Of a DNA stretch of 64,000 nucleotides, positions 24,462-37,149 are shown piece by piece. The stretch is from Anaeramoeba flamelloides (Eukaryota; Metamonada; Anaeramoebidae). The notes beneath the pieces were generated by a model, which had not been told where the DNA came from, ran no database searches, and saw only the letters and a list, made by a program, of their open reading frames with translations. The stretch covers positions 7,812,001 to 7,876,000 of the forward strand of contig JANTQA010000047.1 in NCBI GenBank assembly GCA_027625915.1, read 5' to 3'. A program made the position numbers and the translations under genes. The number at the start of each line of letters is the position of its first letter. Position 1 is the first letter of the stretch.

Positions 24462-26936
24462 ATGTTTTCAAGATATTCTTTGATTCAAAGTCAAAAAAAG
24501 CCCAACAATTGGCTTCAAAATTCCAAACAAACAAAGAACATTCTACTTTCCAAAAAATTAGGCAATACAGGAACTGCTCGTAAGACAACAACCAGGAAGA
24601 ACTACTTTCAAAATTGCAAACAAACAAATTTGTTTCAAAAAAACAACCAACAAACCACAAGACAACCAAGCTTTTTTAAACAATCAAATATCAATTCTAA
24701 TGCTTTAGGAAATGCAAATCAAAGACAAAAAAGTTTTGCCTTCCAAAAAAAACATACAACCAACATTTTTCAAAAACAAGCAACAAATAAACCATCCTTT
24801 TTGCAAAACAACAACACAAATAAAACAAACAGAATATTTCAAAAACCAAACACAAATAAAACAACAAACATATTTCAAAAACAAGCAAATAAAACAACTT
24901 TATTTCAACCAAAAACCAAACAAACAAATATATTTCAAAAAAACAACCAACAAAGCACAAGAAAACCAAGCTTTTTTAAACAATCAAATATCAATACTAA
25001 TGCTTTAGGAAATGCCAACCAAAGACACAAAAGTTTTACCCTTGAAAGAAGAGATACAACCAACATTTTTCAAAATCAAGCAACACATAGACCATCCTTT
25101 TTGCAAAACCACAATACAAATAAAACAACCAGAATATTTCAAAAACCACAAGCAAACAAAACAACAAACATATTTCAAAAACAACAAAAAACAACTTTGT
25201 TTCAACCAAAAACCAAACAAACAAATATATTTCAAAAAAACAACCAACAAAGCACAAGAAAACCAAGCTTTTTTAAACAATCAAATATCAATACTAATGC
25301 TTTAGGAAATGCCAACCAAAGACACAAAAGTTTTACCCTTGAAAGAAGAGATACAACCAACATTTTTCAAAATCAAGCAACACATAGACCATCCTTTTTG
25401 CAAAACAACAACACAAATAAAACAACCAGAATATTTCAAAAACCACAAGCAAACAAAACAACAAACATATTTCAAAAACAACAAAAAACAACTTTGTTTC
25501 AACAAAAAACCAAACAAACAAATATATTTCAAAAAAACAAACAACAAACCACAATAAAACCAAGCATTTTTAAACAATCAAATATCAATTCTAATGCTTT
25601 AGGAAACACCAACCAAAGACAGAAAAGTTTTACCCTCGAAAGAAAACATACAACCAACATTTTTCAAAATCAAACAACAAACAAACCATCCTTTTTGCAA
25701 AACAACAACACAAATAAAACAACCAACCCTTTTCACAAACAAGCAAATATAAGAACAAACACATTTCAAAAACAACAAGCAGCCAATTTATTTCAAAAAC
25801 AAGAAACAACAAACAAAACAAATTTGGTTACGAACCAAGAATTAAACAACCCATATCCACAAATACCCCAATACACATCACTTTATGCACAACAAACAAC
25901 AATATGTAATAATAACCAATTAAATACACATAATAATGCTTTGACAACCAAAAGTGATCATCTAAATGGTAATAAGGAACCAAACAAAACAACAAACAAT
26001 GGGTTCCATTCAAAATATGGTGGCCAAGAGAATCAAATTCTTGATTTTTCAAAACACAAAATTGAGAAAAATGTCATCAAAAAATCATATTTAAACAAGG
26101 ATTTCCAAACACACAACAAATTGAAACCAAGATCACTGAAAAATATCGGACAAATTCAAAGAAATGATTTCAAAGACAACACAAGTCCAGAAATAAACGT
26201 GGAAGAGAAAAAGCAGAATGAACAAATTCATAAACATGAAAAAAAGGTATTTGTCTCAAGGTTTTATATTTTCATCAACAAACAGAGCATTAAAAAAGAA
26301 ATACAAATGTTAAAAAATTAATTGTCAGCCCTGAGACACTCAAAGACCTGAAGAAGTCCACAAAATATAAAATTACCTCAAAAAAAAATATAGATGGCAA
26401 CAAAAAACCAAAAGAACAACAACAAATCATAAAACATTTAAACAAACTAAAATTAAAAGAGATGGAAATAAAAGACAACAATAACAGCAAACCAAACATA
26501 AAATTTATATTCAAAAAACAAGAACTATTATACCATACCCAGCCAAAAGAAATTGCTTGAAATGACAAAAAAAGGAAAGAGCAAATATTAAAAACTTTGT
26601 AATTGGGAACAAAAAAATATGGGGAAGTTGTGTTTGTTGGCCTTACGAACATTAATAAATTAGATCTCATCAATATTATTAAATTTCAAAAATATCAAGT
26701 TATTATTTATCCACAAGGAAGCAATAAACCTGGTATTGGGAAGGGGCTAAATAAACTTTCAATAGTGAAACTATTTAATTGTTACCCTCTTCACAAGGAT
26801 AAGAAAAACAATTAAGACTGATATCAATTCTCTTCAAAAATTAGAAAAAAAATTGAGAAAAAATACAAAAAACTTTGGAGGCAAATTTATTAGTTATCAA
26901 AATGGAACTTATATTTTTTCAGTTCCTAATTTTTAA
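24462..26936 (+). pseudogene. Nup98-type nucleoporin with FQ repeats, copy A (frame broken)
   Basis: Nup98 proteins line the nuclear pore channel and anchor through a C-terminal autopeptidase-type domain. Here the reading frame from the ATG at 24462 runs to a stop at 26319-26321. It covers the whole repeat region, about 450 residues with motifs such as TNIFQKQ, TLFQPK and SFFKQS and no FG. The conserved C-terminal domain lies beyond, at about 26500-26936, in shifted frames. Compared with copy B, copy A has one extra A in four A-runs: 26239-26245, 26513-26518, 26577-26583 and 26804-26808. Either this copy is a recent pseudogene or the assembly has homopolymer errors. An ATG-less extension upstream to 24255 is open but hydrophobic and unlike the rest, so I prefer the ATG at 24462. 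Upstream and downstream flanks are duplicated too, so a promoter may be present. Confidence 0.8.
24661..25830 (+). repeat. Tandem 297-bp coding repeats, copy A (four units)
   Basis: Units start near 24661, 24961, 25258 and 25555, with spacing 300, 297 and 297 bases. Each encodes about 99 residues beginning near PSFFKQSNIN and including NALGN, KSF, TNIFQ, PSFLQN, RIFQK and TLFQ. Units 2 and 3 are almost identical. Unit 4 is diverged and truncated. Copy B has three units, so this is a minisatellite that varies in copy number. Confidence 0.9.
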
Positions 26937-27170
26937 AAAAACCTTTACTTTTAATTATTATTTTTTTACGAAAAAAAAATATCAAAGTATTGAATAAAAA
27001 CTTATCAACATATATTATTATTTTTTTATTATTTTATGTAAAAATATTATAAAAATATTTTGAAAAAAAACACATTAAATATAATTTTATTTTTTAATTC
27101 TACTTTTTATTATTTTATAAATAAATTCATTTTTTTTTTGATTTTTAATTTTTTTTTCTTTTTTTTTTTC

Positions 27171-27750
27171 TTATTTTTATAAACGATTCATTATATCTAA
27201 CCATATGATAATCAAAGACTTAATATTTTTAAATGATTAAATTAGTTTTTGTAATCAAAATACTAACTTTGTGTGATACTTGTAAAAAATTTTAGTAAAA
27301 AATAAAGGAAAAACTAAAAACAAAGTAAATCAAAACAAAAAAAAACTTCTAAATTTTAAAATTACTTTTTCTTTATTAATTACAATAAAAATAAAATCAT
27401 AATTATCTTTTTAACATTTAAAAATCTTCAAAAAATAAAAATCAAAATTAAAAAAAAAAGTTATAGAAGATTAAAAAAAATTATAAAATGATTTAAAGTT
27501 AGAAAAAAAAAAATCAAATAACAAATGAAATAAAAACACAAAGAGAAAATATAAAATAACAAAAGATAACGGTTCACCCCTAAAGAATATTTTTTTAAAA
27601 AATATATAATTGAAAAAAAAAAAACAAAAAAAATTAAATATTAAATTTCTTTTAATGTTGGATTTCAATGAAAAAAAAAATAAATATTAAATTAATTTTT
27701 TTATTCTTTTTATTGGGTAGTGTTCACATTTTAAAAAAATTAATGAATTT
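27171..27750. other. Convergent intergenic spacer
   Basis: AT-rich spacer between the end of the duplicated Nup98-like segment and the stop of the ankyrin-BTB gene. The two genes converge here, so it likely holds both 3' ends. No other feature seen. Confidence 0.5.
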
Positions 27751-30700
27751 TTACAAATTTTCATCAAGTTGATATGTCAAACTAGACTTTTCACTTAATT
27801 GGTAATAGTCAACTGCATCTATCAATTCTTCAAAATTAATTTTATCAAGATTTTGGTCGATTTCGTCTGTATAAAAATATTTTATCAAAGCAGCCAAAGT
27901 TTTGAGGGACTTTTCAGTATAATCATTTATTTCATTAGAATTATCTTTCACTGAAAGGAATAAAGCTCTATAAAGACCAGATCTAGCTTGAAGAATAAAT
28001 TTATGCACCCTTATTGTTTCATTTTTCACTTTGATAGTGAAATCCTTTGTTAAGTCCTGATTATACAATTTTGACAAATCCTTAACTAACCCAGCTTTAC
28101 CCGATTTTGCTTGAAAATCTAACTCAAACTGCGAAGCGATTTCTTGGATTAACCCAGATGTGTCAGAGTCTTGTGGAACTATGCCGGAATAAATCCATTT
28201 GACAAAATGGATAATTTCATTGACTTTATGGCATTTCAATATTAATAAAATTTCATTTAAACCCTTTTCTATTCTACACCTTAAAATAATTTCATGGACT
28301 TTAACGTGCCCGCCATAGTTAGATTTAATTAACAAGTCATGTTCACTTTCATTTGAATTGAATAGTTCTAAAAAATCATTACAAATATCATTATACGTGA
28401 GAATTAAATTCTTAACTTGCTCTGATTCAATAAAGTCTACTGAAAACAGCCCACCTTGCTGCCCCTCTTTAAGTTGCACACCAAGCATTAGCATTTCCTT
28501 CACGATATTGGCATGGCCATTTTCGCAGGCTAACATTAGGGGAGTGCATTCATTTTCATCAATCGAATCAACATCTGCGCCATTTGAAATTAGGGTCTTC
28601 ATAATATTTAAATATCCATTTGAACAGGCTAAATGGAGTGCCGTTTCCTCAAAGCTGTTTCTTCGATCGATCTGTGCATTTTTCTTTAGCAAATATTGTA
28701 CGACTTCTAAATGATTATTTTCAGTTGCGACTAATAGTGGATTAAATCCATCAATATTATCACTCTGTTCAATTTTGGCACCGTGGTCGATTAAAACCTT
28801 GATGATGTCTAGGGATCCGTTTTGTGTGGCGATCATTAAGCTCGTCCACCCTTCATACACCTGATCAACCCATGCATCATTTCCAAGCAAGAGTTTAACT
28901 ACATCTAAATGCCCATTTCTTGACGCGATATATAAAGGAAACACGCCCCTTTTGCTTTTGACGTTGACTCTTGCACCGCGATTAATCAAATCTTGAACAA
29001 CAACAGAGTGCCCGTGCTCACAGGCAATGAATAAGGCAGTGCACCCGTTTTTGTTTGTTTGCTCAAGCAAGGATTTTTTTAATAACAATGAACGAACAAC
29101 CTCCAAGTGCCCATTTTTTGATGCAATTAATAATGCCTGGTCTCCAAATTTGTTTTTTAAATCAACTCGAGAGCCATAGCTAATTAACAAATTGACTATT
29201 TCAATAAATCCCATCTTGGATGCAATGCATAATGCACTGCTCCCATCTTTACTTTTTAGATTAGGATCGCACCCTCTTTTTAAAAAATTACCCACAATCT
29301 CAATTTCTTGCTTTTTGATCGCAACGAAAAAGGACTTTTGGTTCCTTGCCAATTTCAGCGTTTCCCTATTTTCATATGAAAGTAACCTTTTGAAACATTT
29401 TAGATTGCCCCGTTTGCTCGCAGCATACAGAGAATTATTCCCTTTCCCATTAACCATCTTGGGATCACCTCCATATGATAACAGTAATGCTAAAATTTCT
29501 TCATTCCCACTTTTTGCTGTGATGTATAATGGAAAACAATTCTATTTTTTATTTTTTATTTTTTGATTTATAATAATGTTAGAAATTAGTTTCCGTAGTG
29601 TGGAACTCTTTCAAATACTCTCAGCCTTAAAATAAAAGACTCAGGTTTGGGCCAAAAAGAGATATTTGTGATTTAAAAATGAAAAAACAATTACAGTCTG
29701 ATATATTTGTTTTTATTTATTTATTTTTTTTTCAGAACGATAATAACAACTTTTTGATGGTTTACCTCTGGAAAATATTCATGAAGAAGTAGGTATTTTT
29801 AATAAATTTTCTCAACTGAAAGTAAGAATTTTATGGAAATATTCTAAAACATTTGAAAAAAATAAGTACCTATAGTATTTTCCAGTCAAGGGGGGGGCAG
29901 CAGTTGTAATAGGTGAATACATGTGTTAAAAAGGATCTGAATGGATATTTAAAGAAAAAATTTATTATTGTAATTACAAAATTGAAATCATTTTTTCACA
30001 TTTTAGCATATTTTGCATTTTTTTCGTTTTTTTTCGATATTTAATTCATTTTTCATTTTTTTTATTACAAGATCGATAGTTTCGAAGTAAAAAGCTGTTA
30101 TTCTTATTTATTTATTTATTTATTTTTGAAGTTAGAAAAGTAATTTTTTCCTGTGTACCATTAGGTTTTTTTTTTTAATTTCTAAAATTTAAAGAAAATT
30201 TTTGAAATTGTCTTTTTATTTCTCAAATTAAAAAAAAAACTAGGCACTTGATGATACTCTGCGGCACTTCCCTAATTTCTAAACTTATTTTTAGAAATTT
30301 TCTTAAAGAATCACAAATTTTATTATCACTTACTAATGATAATATAAAAGATGAATTCTTTTTATTAATAATATCAGAGATATTATTATTTTTTTTTTAT
30401 AAAAAACGAGTTATTCTAATGTTATAGAAACAGTAAAAATAATTGCAGAGAACTAATATTTATTTTTATTAGAATTTTCTTTGGATCTTCAATTGAAAGA
30501 TCAAAATGAACATTGTATTTTTCTCAATGGTAATCTCAAGAATTTGGGTTTTTCGATCTATACAAAAATATTTAGATTTCATTCGATTTACTTGATATTG
30601 GTATCTTTAATAATCTCTGATCTGTATTATTCTACTTTATTTATTTATTCTTAAAAGGCTAATTATAAAAAATAATTGATATTTAAAAAATTGTGCCTCT

Positions 30701-33700
30701 TTTGACAGAGACAAAGTTTATTTCAGAAATAATGCTCAAATTTCTTTTTGTTTCAAATTGTCATATTAAAATTAAAGATTGCTCATCTTTTTTAAAATTT
30801 ATAAAAGAAATGTATAACCAATACAATTGGAATTTAAGATTTAGTGGATATTATGTCATGCTTAGCTCTATATTAATTAAACAAAAAGAATGAAAAGCCA
30901 AGAAAAAGCGTTAAAATTTCAAATTTATAGGTTATTATTTTCAAAATTTTGAAATTTTGATCACTATTTTCTGCTTACCATTTCTAAAATTCTCTTCGAA
31001 ATGGTTCCAAAAGTAAAAATAATGAAGTGAGTCTAGATATCCGATTTAGTTTTTTTTTCAAGTGCTATAAAGTTTTTTGGGGGGGGCTATAAATAAACTT
31101 TGATATAATGTATTGGAGTCAAAAATGCAAGTGCTCAGAGCATTAATTCCGCGTTTCAAATAAATAACCTGCGTTTTTTTTTCTTGTTACAATATAATAT
31201 CTAATTCACTGCCCAATATTATACCCAAGACTAAATCAATTTTGAAGATAAACCCAGTAAAATTTTTAATTTAGAATTAAAGTAGGAAACGAAATTTGTT
31301 GTTTGTTTTTATTAGCCTAAATTTTTATTTTTTTATTTTTGTATTTATAATATTCCGCAAAAATTGTCTCAATTTTTTTCAAGAAAAATTTTTCTTTTTC
31401 TTTGATACTTCATTTTTAGAATATTTTTTTAATAATAGAACCTTAAGAAACCAATATCATATTAAATTAGGGTTTATTGTTAGTTTATTTGATCGTTTAT
31501 CAATAATTTTTTTAGAAAAAAGAAACATAGCTTTTAATATGAAAGCCAGGTTTAACAAATTGAATGGGTTATTTTAACAAAAGTAGAGACCAAAAAACAT
31601 TTTACATCAAAAAAAATGTGTTTTTAAATTTACTTTTCATGATTCAAAAATTTCCAAAACATATTTGATCAAAAAAATGATTTTAATTCAAATCCAAAAT
31701 TCATAAAATTATGTATTTCATTCACAATCAATTCGTTAAATCATTTTTGGTGGCAATGAATTGGATTTAATTTACCCTTCAACTCAAATTCGGATATTCC
31801 TTAAATTTAAATGTGAAAACTAAATAAAAATGATCTCTTGGAAAATACAATAAAAAAGCTATATATTTTTTTTTAATCTCAAACTTTTTATTTGTAAAAA
31901 TTACAAGTATATAATTCTAGACAACTACTTATAAGAAAGAGATTAGAACACTAAAAAGTTTAGTATAGTGGCATTGTAGTCACTGTGTAAAGATTTTGGG
32001 AAATCTTTTGTAATTAGTCAAAGTTTGAAAATATTCTGATCTTCTACTTTCGGATTGAATTTGGATAAAATAGGAAGCATTTTACGAATAAATTAGACTT
32101 TAAAAATGTTATTTAAAGTTATTTTACAAGAGTTTAACCAATTTTTTTGAGAAGTTGTTAATCTCATAAATCCCAAAAGATCACCTGTATCAAGGATTTA
32201 CGAGAGTGGAAAATTAATTTGGTTCAAGGAACCGAATTATTTGTTCAAATAGAAGACAAAGAAAAAAGTCCTTCAATTTTCCCTTAAAGGTTGGAAATTG
32301 AATGAATTCTCTTTCTTTGTTTAAAAATGATGCCAAAAACCAAAAGAGTTTTTGGTTTTGATTCAAAAGAAATCAATATGATTTTAAACAAATTAAAAAT
32401 TTTTGGTCTCTTTTTTTCAAAGAAAAAAGGAGAAAAGAGACTATTAATAGAAGATTTTGAAAATGAGAAAAAAATATATTTACAAATTTAAAAGTAAAAA
32501 AAAAAAACACCTTTTATTTTACTATGCCAAGTGAAGAATTTTTAGAGGAATGCTCAAAATAAGTCACTGTTCAGAATACACAGAAGATGCATGTTTTTAT
32601 GTTTGAACAGATTCAGATGCTTCTTAACAATCGAGAAATAAAAGGGGAGATAGAGACTTTTTGAAAATTTTGACGATCTATTTTGTCTCTGTTGGATTTT
32701 ATACCAAGTTTTATCCCCAATGGATGAAAATGTAAAATTTAACTTCAATGTTTTCAATACCCCCATTGAGAGAAAAAGAACATTGAAGAACAAGTTCTTC
32801 ATGAAAAGCAACATTAAAAGAACAAAAAAGTTGTTTGTTTGTTTTAGTTTGATTGGTTTATTTATTGTCTTGTTGTGTAGAGTTAGATCTCTGGGCTGAA
32901 AAAATAAATAGCTCCTCATATTGTTTCATTTGTTCAAAAATCACCAGTTATTATTCCTCGTTTTGGATCCCCTTCCAGACTCAAAATATGATATTGTTCT
33001 GGTACTAAGATGATATTAATCATTTTCATTCTTCGAACCCCTCAACATCAACTTATATCACTTCAAACAATATCATATTTCTTGTTCTTCTAGGCCAAAC
33101 TCGTAACTTAACAAAGTGATTGTTTCCAAACCGAACCAACAAACAACGGGATAATGTTTTTTTTCCAATTAAAAGTGAAATAACAAGCTGAAAAATTCAT
33201 AATTTTTGAAAGCTAAAGATGTGACAAATGTAAAAATTGAATCAGTGGAAAGTAAAAGAGAACTTGTGTTACTTTTTGTTGTTTTTAAGTGGATTATTAA
33301 ACTTTTTTACAGTTATGTAATCTGTTTCCCTAGATCTGGAATCTTTTTCGGTGGTTTATTTAAACACCAAAAAAAAAATCATAAAAGAAAAAAGAAATTC
33401 ATTATTGGTGAATTAAATTTTTGAGAATCAATTTTTATCTTCAAAAAAAACAAAAAATTTTGTAAAAAAATGCTGAGAAAATTACAAATATTTTCAACAA
33501 AGTGTATTCTCATTTAAATTTTACTGAAAACCTAAAGGAGTTTACCTTCGAAATCGATTTGAACTTAGGTATACTACTGGGTAGTGAATTGGGTGTTACC
33601 TTGGAACAAGAAGAAAACAAAGTACGGATTATATTTTGAAACACAGATTAAAGTTGTTGGGCAATATTATTTTGATCGCTGTATTTTTTGAATTAAATTT

Positions 33701-35729
33701 TTGGTTTTATTAAATTATATTTTCGATCTCGAAATGTGTTTCTAGTGAACACTTGAATTTAATCCAAGAATAAATCAAAAAAATAGACCCGAAAAGGTGT
33801 GGATTTATTATAAATCTTTTCTTTTTGATGTCCAAACAAGCAAGATCACCTTTCCAAATAAATTTTTTGAAATCAAGAATGAGAAAAAAAAAAATTCAAA
33901 TAAAAGTCTATTTTTAAAGATTTATTTTCTTTATCTTCTTAATTTGGATGGATTCCAAACAATTCGTTACAACCTTGTATTACTAGTCCCTATTACTATT
34001 TATAATTATTATCCAAAAACCTTTTCAGAGTTCACATTTTGATTCTTTTTTGATAATAAACCCAAAATAATTCTTTTTTTGAATTAATGGAATCAAATGA
34101 TTCTTTTTTCTTTCAATTCATAGAAAAGCCTCAACTCATTTCTTTTTTACAAGGAATCACATCATTCTTAAAATTTATTAATTAATAATTTTTTTTTGTT
34201 ATTTCAGAAAAGAATCTAATATTTCTCAAAAAAATAAATATTTGCGGTTTTTCTTCTTAGGATTTTAGTTTTCATCGTCTTTTCATCAATCATGATGTTT
34301 TTAAGTTTATTTCTAATAAGTAAATTATTTTAATTTGAAATGGAATCAAAAGATTCTTTTTTTTTTTTTAATAGAGTTTTGGTACCAAATAAAATTCTCT
34401 TTTTTTGATCCAATGGAATCAGAATGAAATAATTTTCAATGTTTTTTTGTAAAATTATCCTTCAAAGGTACTTTAACAAGTGGAAAATGTTTGATAAAAA
34501 GATTTCAATGTAATCATTTTAATATTATGATTCCAAATTTTAAATTTTGAGATTCTAAAAATTCCAAAAATTGAATCCGTTTGGGAACTCGGGTTATTTT
34601 TTTACAAATTTGTTTTCAATATTCAATTTTCAAATATTTTTATCAAATAAAGTCAAAATAAAGGCTATTGTTTTGAAAAGTAAAGAGTTGAATTCTTGAA
34701 ATTAAAAAACCGTTACAAAAGGTTCAATCTCAAAGAAAAAGAAAATATGGAGGAAAAATTTCAATCAGATATCAGAATTATTTTGAGTTTTACAATTTTA
34801 ATTGAAAATAAATCTTTATCAAATCAATCAAACAAATACGTCCAATAAATCTTCATTTATGAAGAAGGGTTCAAAAAATATCAAATTTTCTGAACCCAAT
34901 CAAGAATAAGATGAATGAAATCAAAATAGGATTTCTAAAATTCATTTTGGAAATTCTTTAGAAATAAAAAGTAATTTGTTTCTCAAAAATTTTTCTAAAT
35001 AAAAGCCTTTCCCTGAAGAATTAAAAATAAAACCAAGTATAGAAGAAGTCATTATGTCAATTTTAACAGATAAGATCAAGAAATAAATGTTTTTTTTGTA
35101 TTTTTTCAAGCTCAATTTTTTCATTTTTTCGTTTTCCATTTTTTTAATTCGTATGAAAATAATATTATACTAGGATATATTCGACTCTCATATTTATTAA
35201 AACATTAATGTATTTGGTTAAAGAAATGATTTGAATGATTCAGTTTCTTATCAACTAGTGGCACTCAAAATTTGTAAAAATGTACTTACTCCCTTAAAGA
35301 TTTTTTGGATTTTAAGTTAAAATAATATAAATTCAAAATGTTAAACTGATCCAACCGTGATTAAAATTTGTCAAACACATCGAAATAATAAATAAAATAA
35401 AAAAAAAAAAAAAAAAAAAAAAAGGAAAAAGAAAAAGAGTGGCTGCTGGTAAATTGTAGAAAATTAAAATAAAAAGAATAAGAAAAAGAAAAATAAAAAT
35501 TGAGAATTACAAAGTCTGTTTTTTGATTTGGGTTTGCACCTTTTTGCAATAATTCCTTTGCAAGTAAGGTGTGTCCTTTTGAACAAGCAACATATAACGG
35601 AAACATCCCTCTGATTGGTTCATTGATTTCGACGTGTTTCTGTTTTAATAGCATTTGTACAGTTTTGAAGTTTGACTCATTTAAGGCTTGTAAAAATTGG
35701 GATTTGTATTGTGACAAATTTGAATTCAT
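27751..35729 (-). CDS. Ankyrin-repeat protein with two BTB domains
   Basis: Two exons, complement(27751..29541, 35511..35729), predict 669 residues. The intron 29542..35510 (5969 nt) is phase 0, and splicing restores an ankyrin repeat across the junction: exon 1 ends in NQKTDF and exon 2 starts NCFPLYITAKSGN. About 12-13 ankyrin repeats cover residues 1-410, with cores such as FPLYVACSKGH, TALFIACEHGH and TPLMLACENGH. Then follow a diverged BTB-like segment (SEHDLLIKSNYGGHVKVHE...IYSG) and a clearer C-terminal BTB (DFTIKVKNETIRVHKFILQA...IKYFYTDEID). BTB domains often recruit cullin-3 ligases or mediate dimerisation, with ankyrin repeats binding partners; the target here is unknown. Such ankyrin-BTB proteins are expanded in some amoebae. 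Start: ATG at 35729. No further coding exon was seen in the long intron. Confidence 0.8.
29880..30740 (+). repeat. Dispersed repeat R1, copy 1 (interrupted)
   Basis: Similar to 43905-44430 on the same strand and to 63600-64000 on the opposite strand. Shared blocks: CAAGATCGATAG, GAGTTATTCTAATGTTAT, TGGATCTTCAATTGAA and TTAATTATAAA-AATAATTGAT. It lies in the ankyrin-BTB intron. About 300 bases at 30090-30395 have no counterpart in the other copies and include a hairpin unit. Confidence 0.6.
30130..30265. repeat. Hairpin repeat unit H inside R1
   Basis: Contains a TAGG-T(n) block, an imperfect inverted repeat around AAATTTTTGAAATT, and then CTAGGCACTTGATG. It resembles the hairpin units at 48340-48530 and 58925-59345. 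It sits in an R1 copy that elsewhere lacks it, so it appears to be a later insertion. Confidence 0.5.
33285..33375 (-). repeat. Fragment of M2 element
   Basis: The stretch around GTAATCTGTTTC then AGATCTGGAA and TTTTTCG matches the reverse complement of the M2 elements near 10640 and 20590. The element's terminal inverted repeats are not visible, so only a core fragment remains. It lies in the ankyrin-BTB intron. Confidence 0.5.
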
Positions 35730-37149
35730 CTTTTATTTTGTTTTCTTTTTGTCTTGAGAGTTTAAAAATAGTTACAAAGCTATTGATTGCAAAAGATCAA
35801 ACCAAATAAGAACTTTTGAGAATGTAGTTAGCAGGAGGACTAACCAAGAAGTAACCAAATACAATCGAAAAATTTTATTCGAAAATAAATGAATGCAAAA
35901 AAAAATGAATTTTTAATCAAATCCAATTTAAAGATCTCCAGATGTCCAAAACAAAACACTTGGTGTTTGATCAGAAAGAGGTAATAAAACTCCTTTTTTT
36001 CTTATTCGAAATTATAGTAATATTTGAGAAAAAAATTTCAATTTTTTTCTTTACTTGATACCTTCATCTGCTTCTTTTTTAAAAACAGGTGCACAGTATT
36101 CTGGGATTTGTTTCCTTTCTTAATTTTCTCAACAATTTAAAACTAGAATAAAATCAGAAAAGAGGATTCTATTCAAAATAAATTTGATCAGAAAACTAAA
36201 GAATTGAAATTTATCTTTACTTTTTTCTTCTTTCTATCAAATTAAAAATTCCTTTTTTCCAAAGCATGAAATGACAAATCTTGAATTATTCAAAATATGG
36301 GCAATCTTTCTCACTTTGGGGATATTTTTTTTTCAAGGATAATGGATTAGAAATAAACAATAATATTTTCTTTTTTTAGGATTTGATCGAAAATATCTTA
36401 AAACAGTTTAAGAAATAGGTGTCTAAAGGAATTTGGCAGGTGAAGGAAATTTAATTTTGTAGGGCTTTCTCATTGAGCCAATTTGAAAGTTTTGGTTGGT
36501 AAGCTCACAAATACTTGTCCTTTTTTGTTAAATAATGTTCTTCTAAGATTCGAATTCTCATGGGATTAGAAAGAACGAATTAGAAAAGTTAATTAGCCAT
36601 TCAAAAGTTAAAAAATAATAAATACTGATAAATTCTAATATGTATCTGAAAAATTTTACTTTATTTTCTATTGTACAACTTTTGTTACTCAAGCTTTGTA
36701 ATAAAACATTTTTTCAGTTTAAAAGTTTAGAAACTCTAACATTGGCTTGATTTGAAAATGTTCATTCTCTGGGGTTGTCTTAAAAGTTGATCAACATAGA
36801 TTACAAAAATCGAAATTGAATTAAAAATTTTATTAAATTTTATTGAATTTATCAGTAATGAGATTATTCAATAGAACATTTCAGGAATTGGTATTGAATA
36901 GTTCATTCAAAATAATATTTGTGTTTAATGAAATCTTTTATGGGTAATTAATTAATTTAAATTAATTTTCCGAGATGTGAGGGGGATTTTTTTTTGAAAT
37001 TATATTTTAATAAAGCTTCGATTTTTAAAAATTGAAAAACTAATTCATTATAAAAAACACTTTATTGTTAAGTCTCTATGATATTTTTATATTCGATTTT
37101 TTTCAAAACTACTGAATTTCTATTTATCATTGAGATCTTGACAATCAAG

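Larger units (their letters stand above)
23900..27170 (+). repeat. Arm A of inverted duplication (Nup98-like locus)
   Basis: This segment reappears as the reverse complement at about 51655-54610. The identity covers about 350 bases before the open frame, the entire gene, and about 230 bases after the stop. Ends were judged by eye where similarity fades. Arm A is longer mainly because it has one more 297-bp coding repeat unit. Confidence 0.9.

Noticed and set aside
24433-25821. Minus-strand Phe/Cys/Leu-rich frames opposite the Nup98-like repeats
   Set aside because: They are antisense shadows of the AAC/CAA/AAA-rich repeat codons. Similar ones appear opposite copy B.
24661-25830. Regular repeats, considered as a CRISPR array
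   Set aside because: Units are 297 bp, coding and eukaryotic in context, with no short repeat-spacer structure.
28358-29566. Plus-strand frames opposite the ankyrin gene
   Set aside because: Antisense shadows of the ankyrin repeats.
36540-36570. B-box-like ATTCGAATTCTCA, possible tRNA
   Set aside because: No matching A box or acceptor stem pairing was visible nearby.
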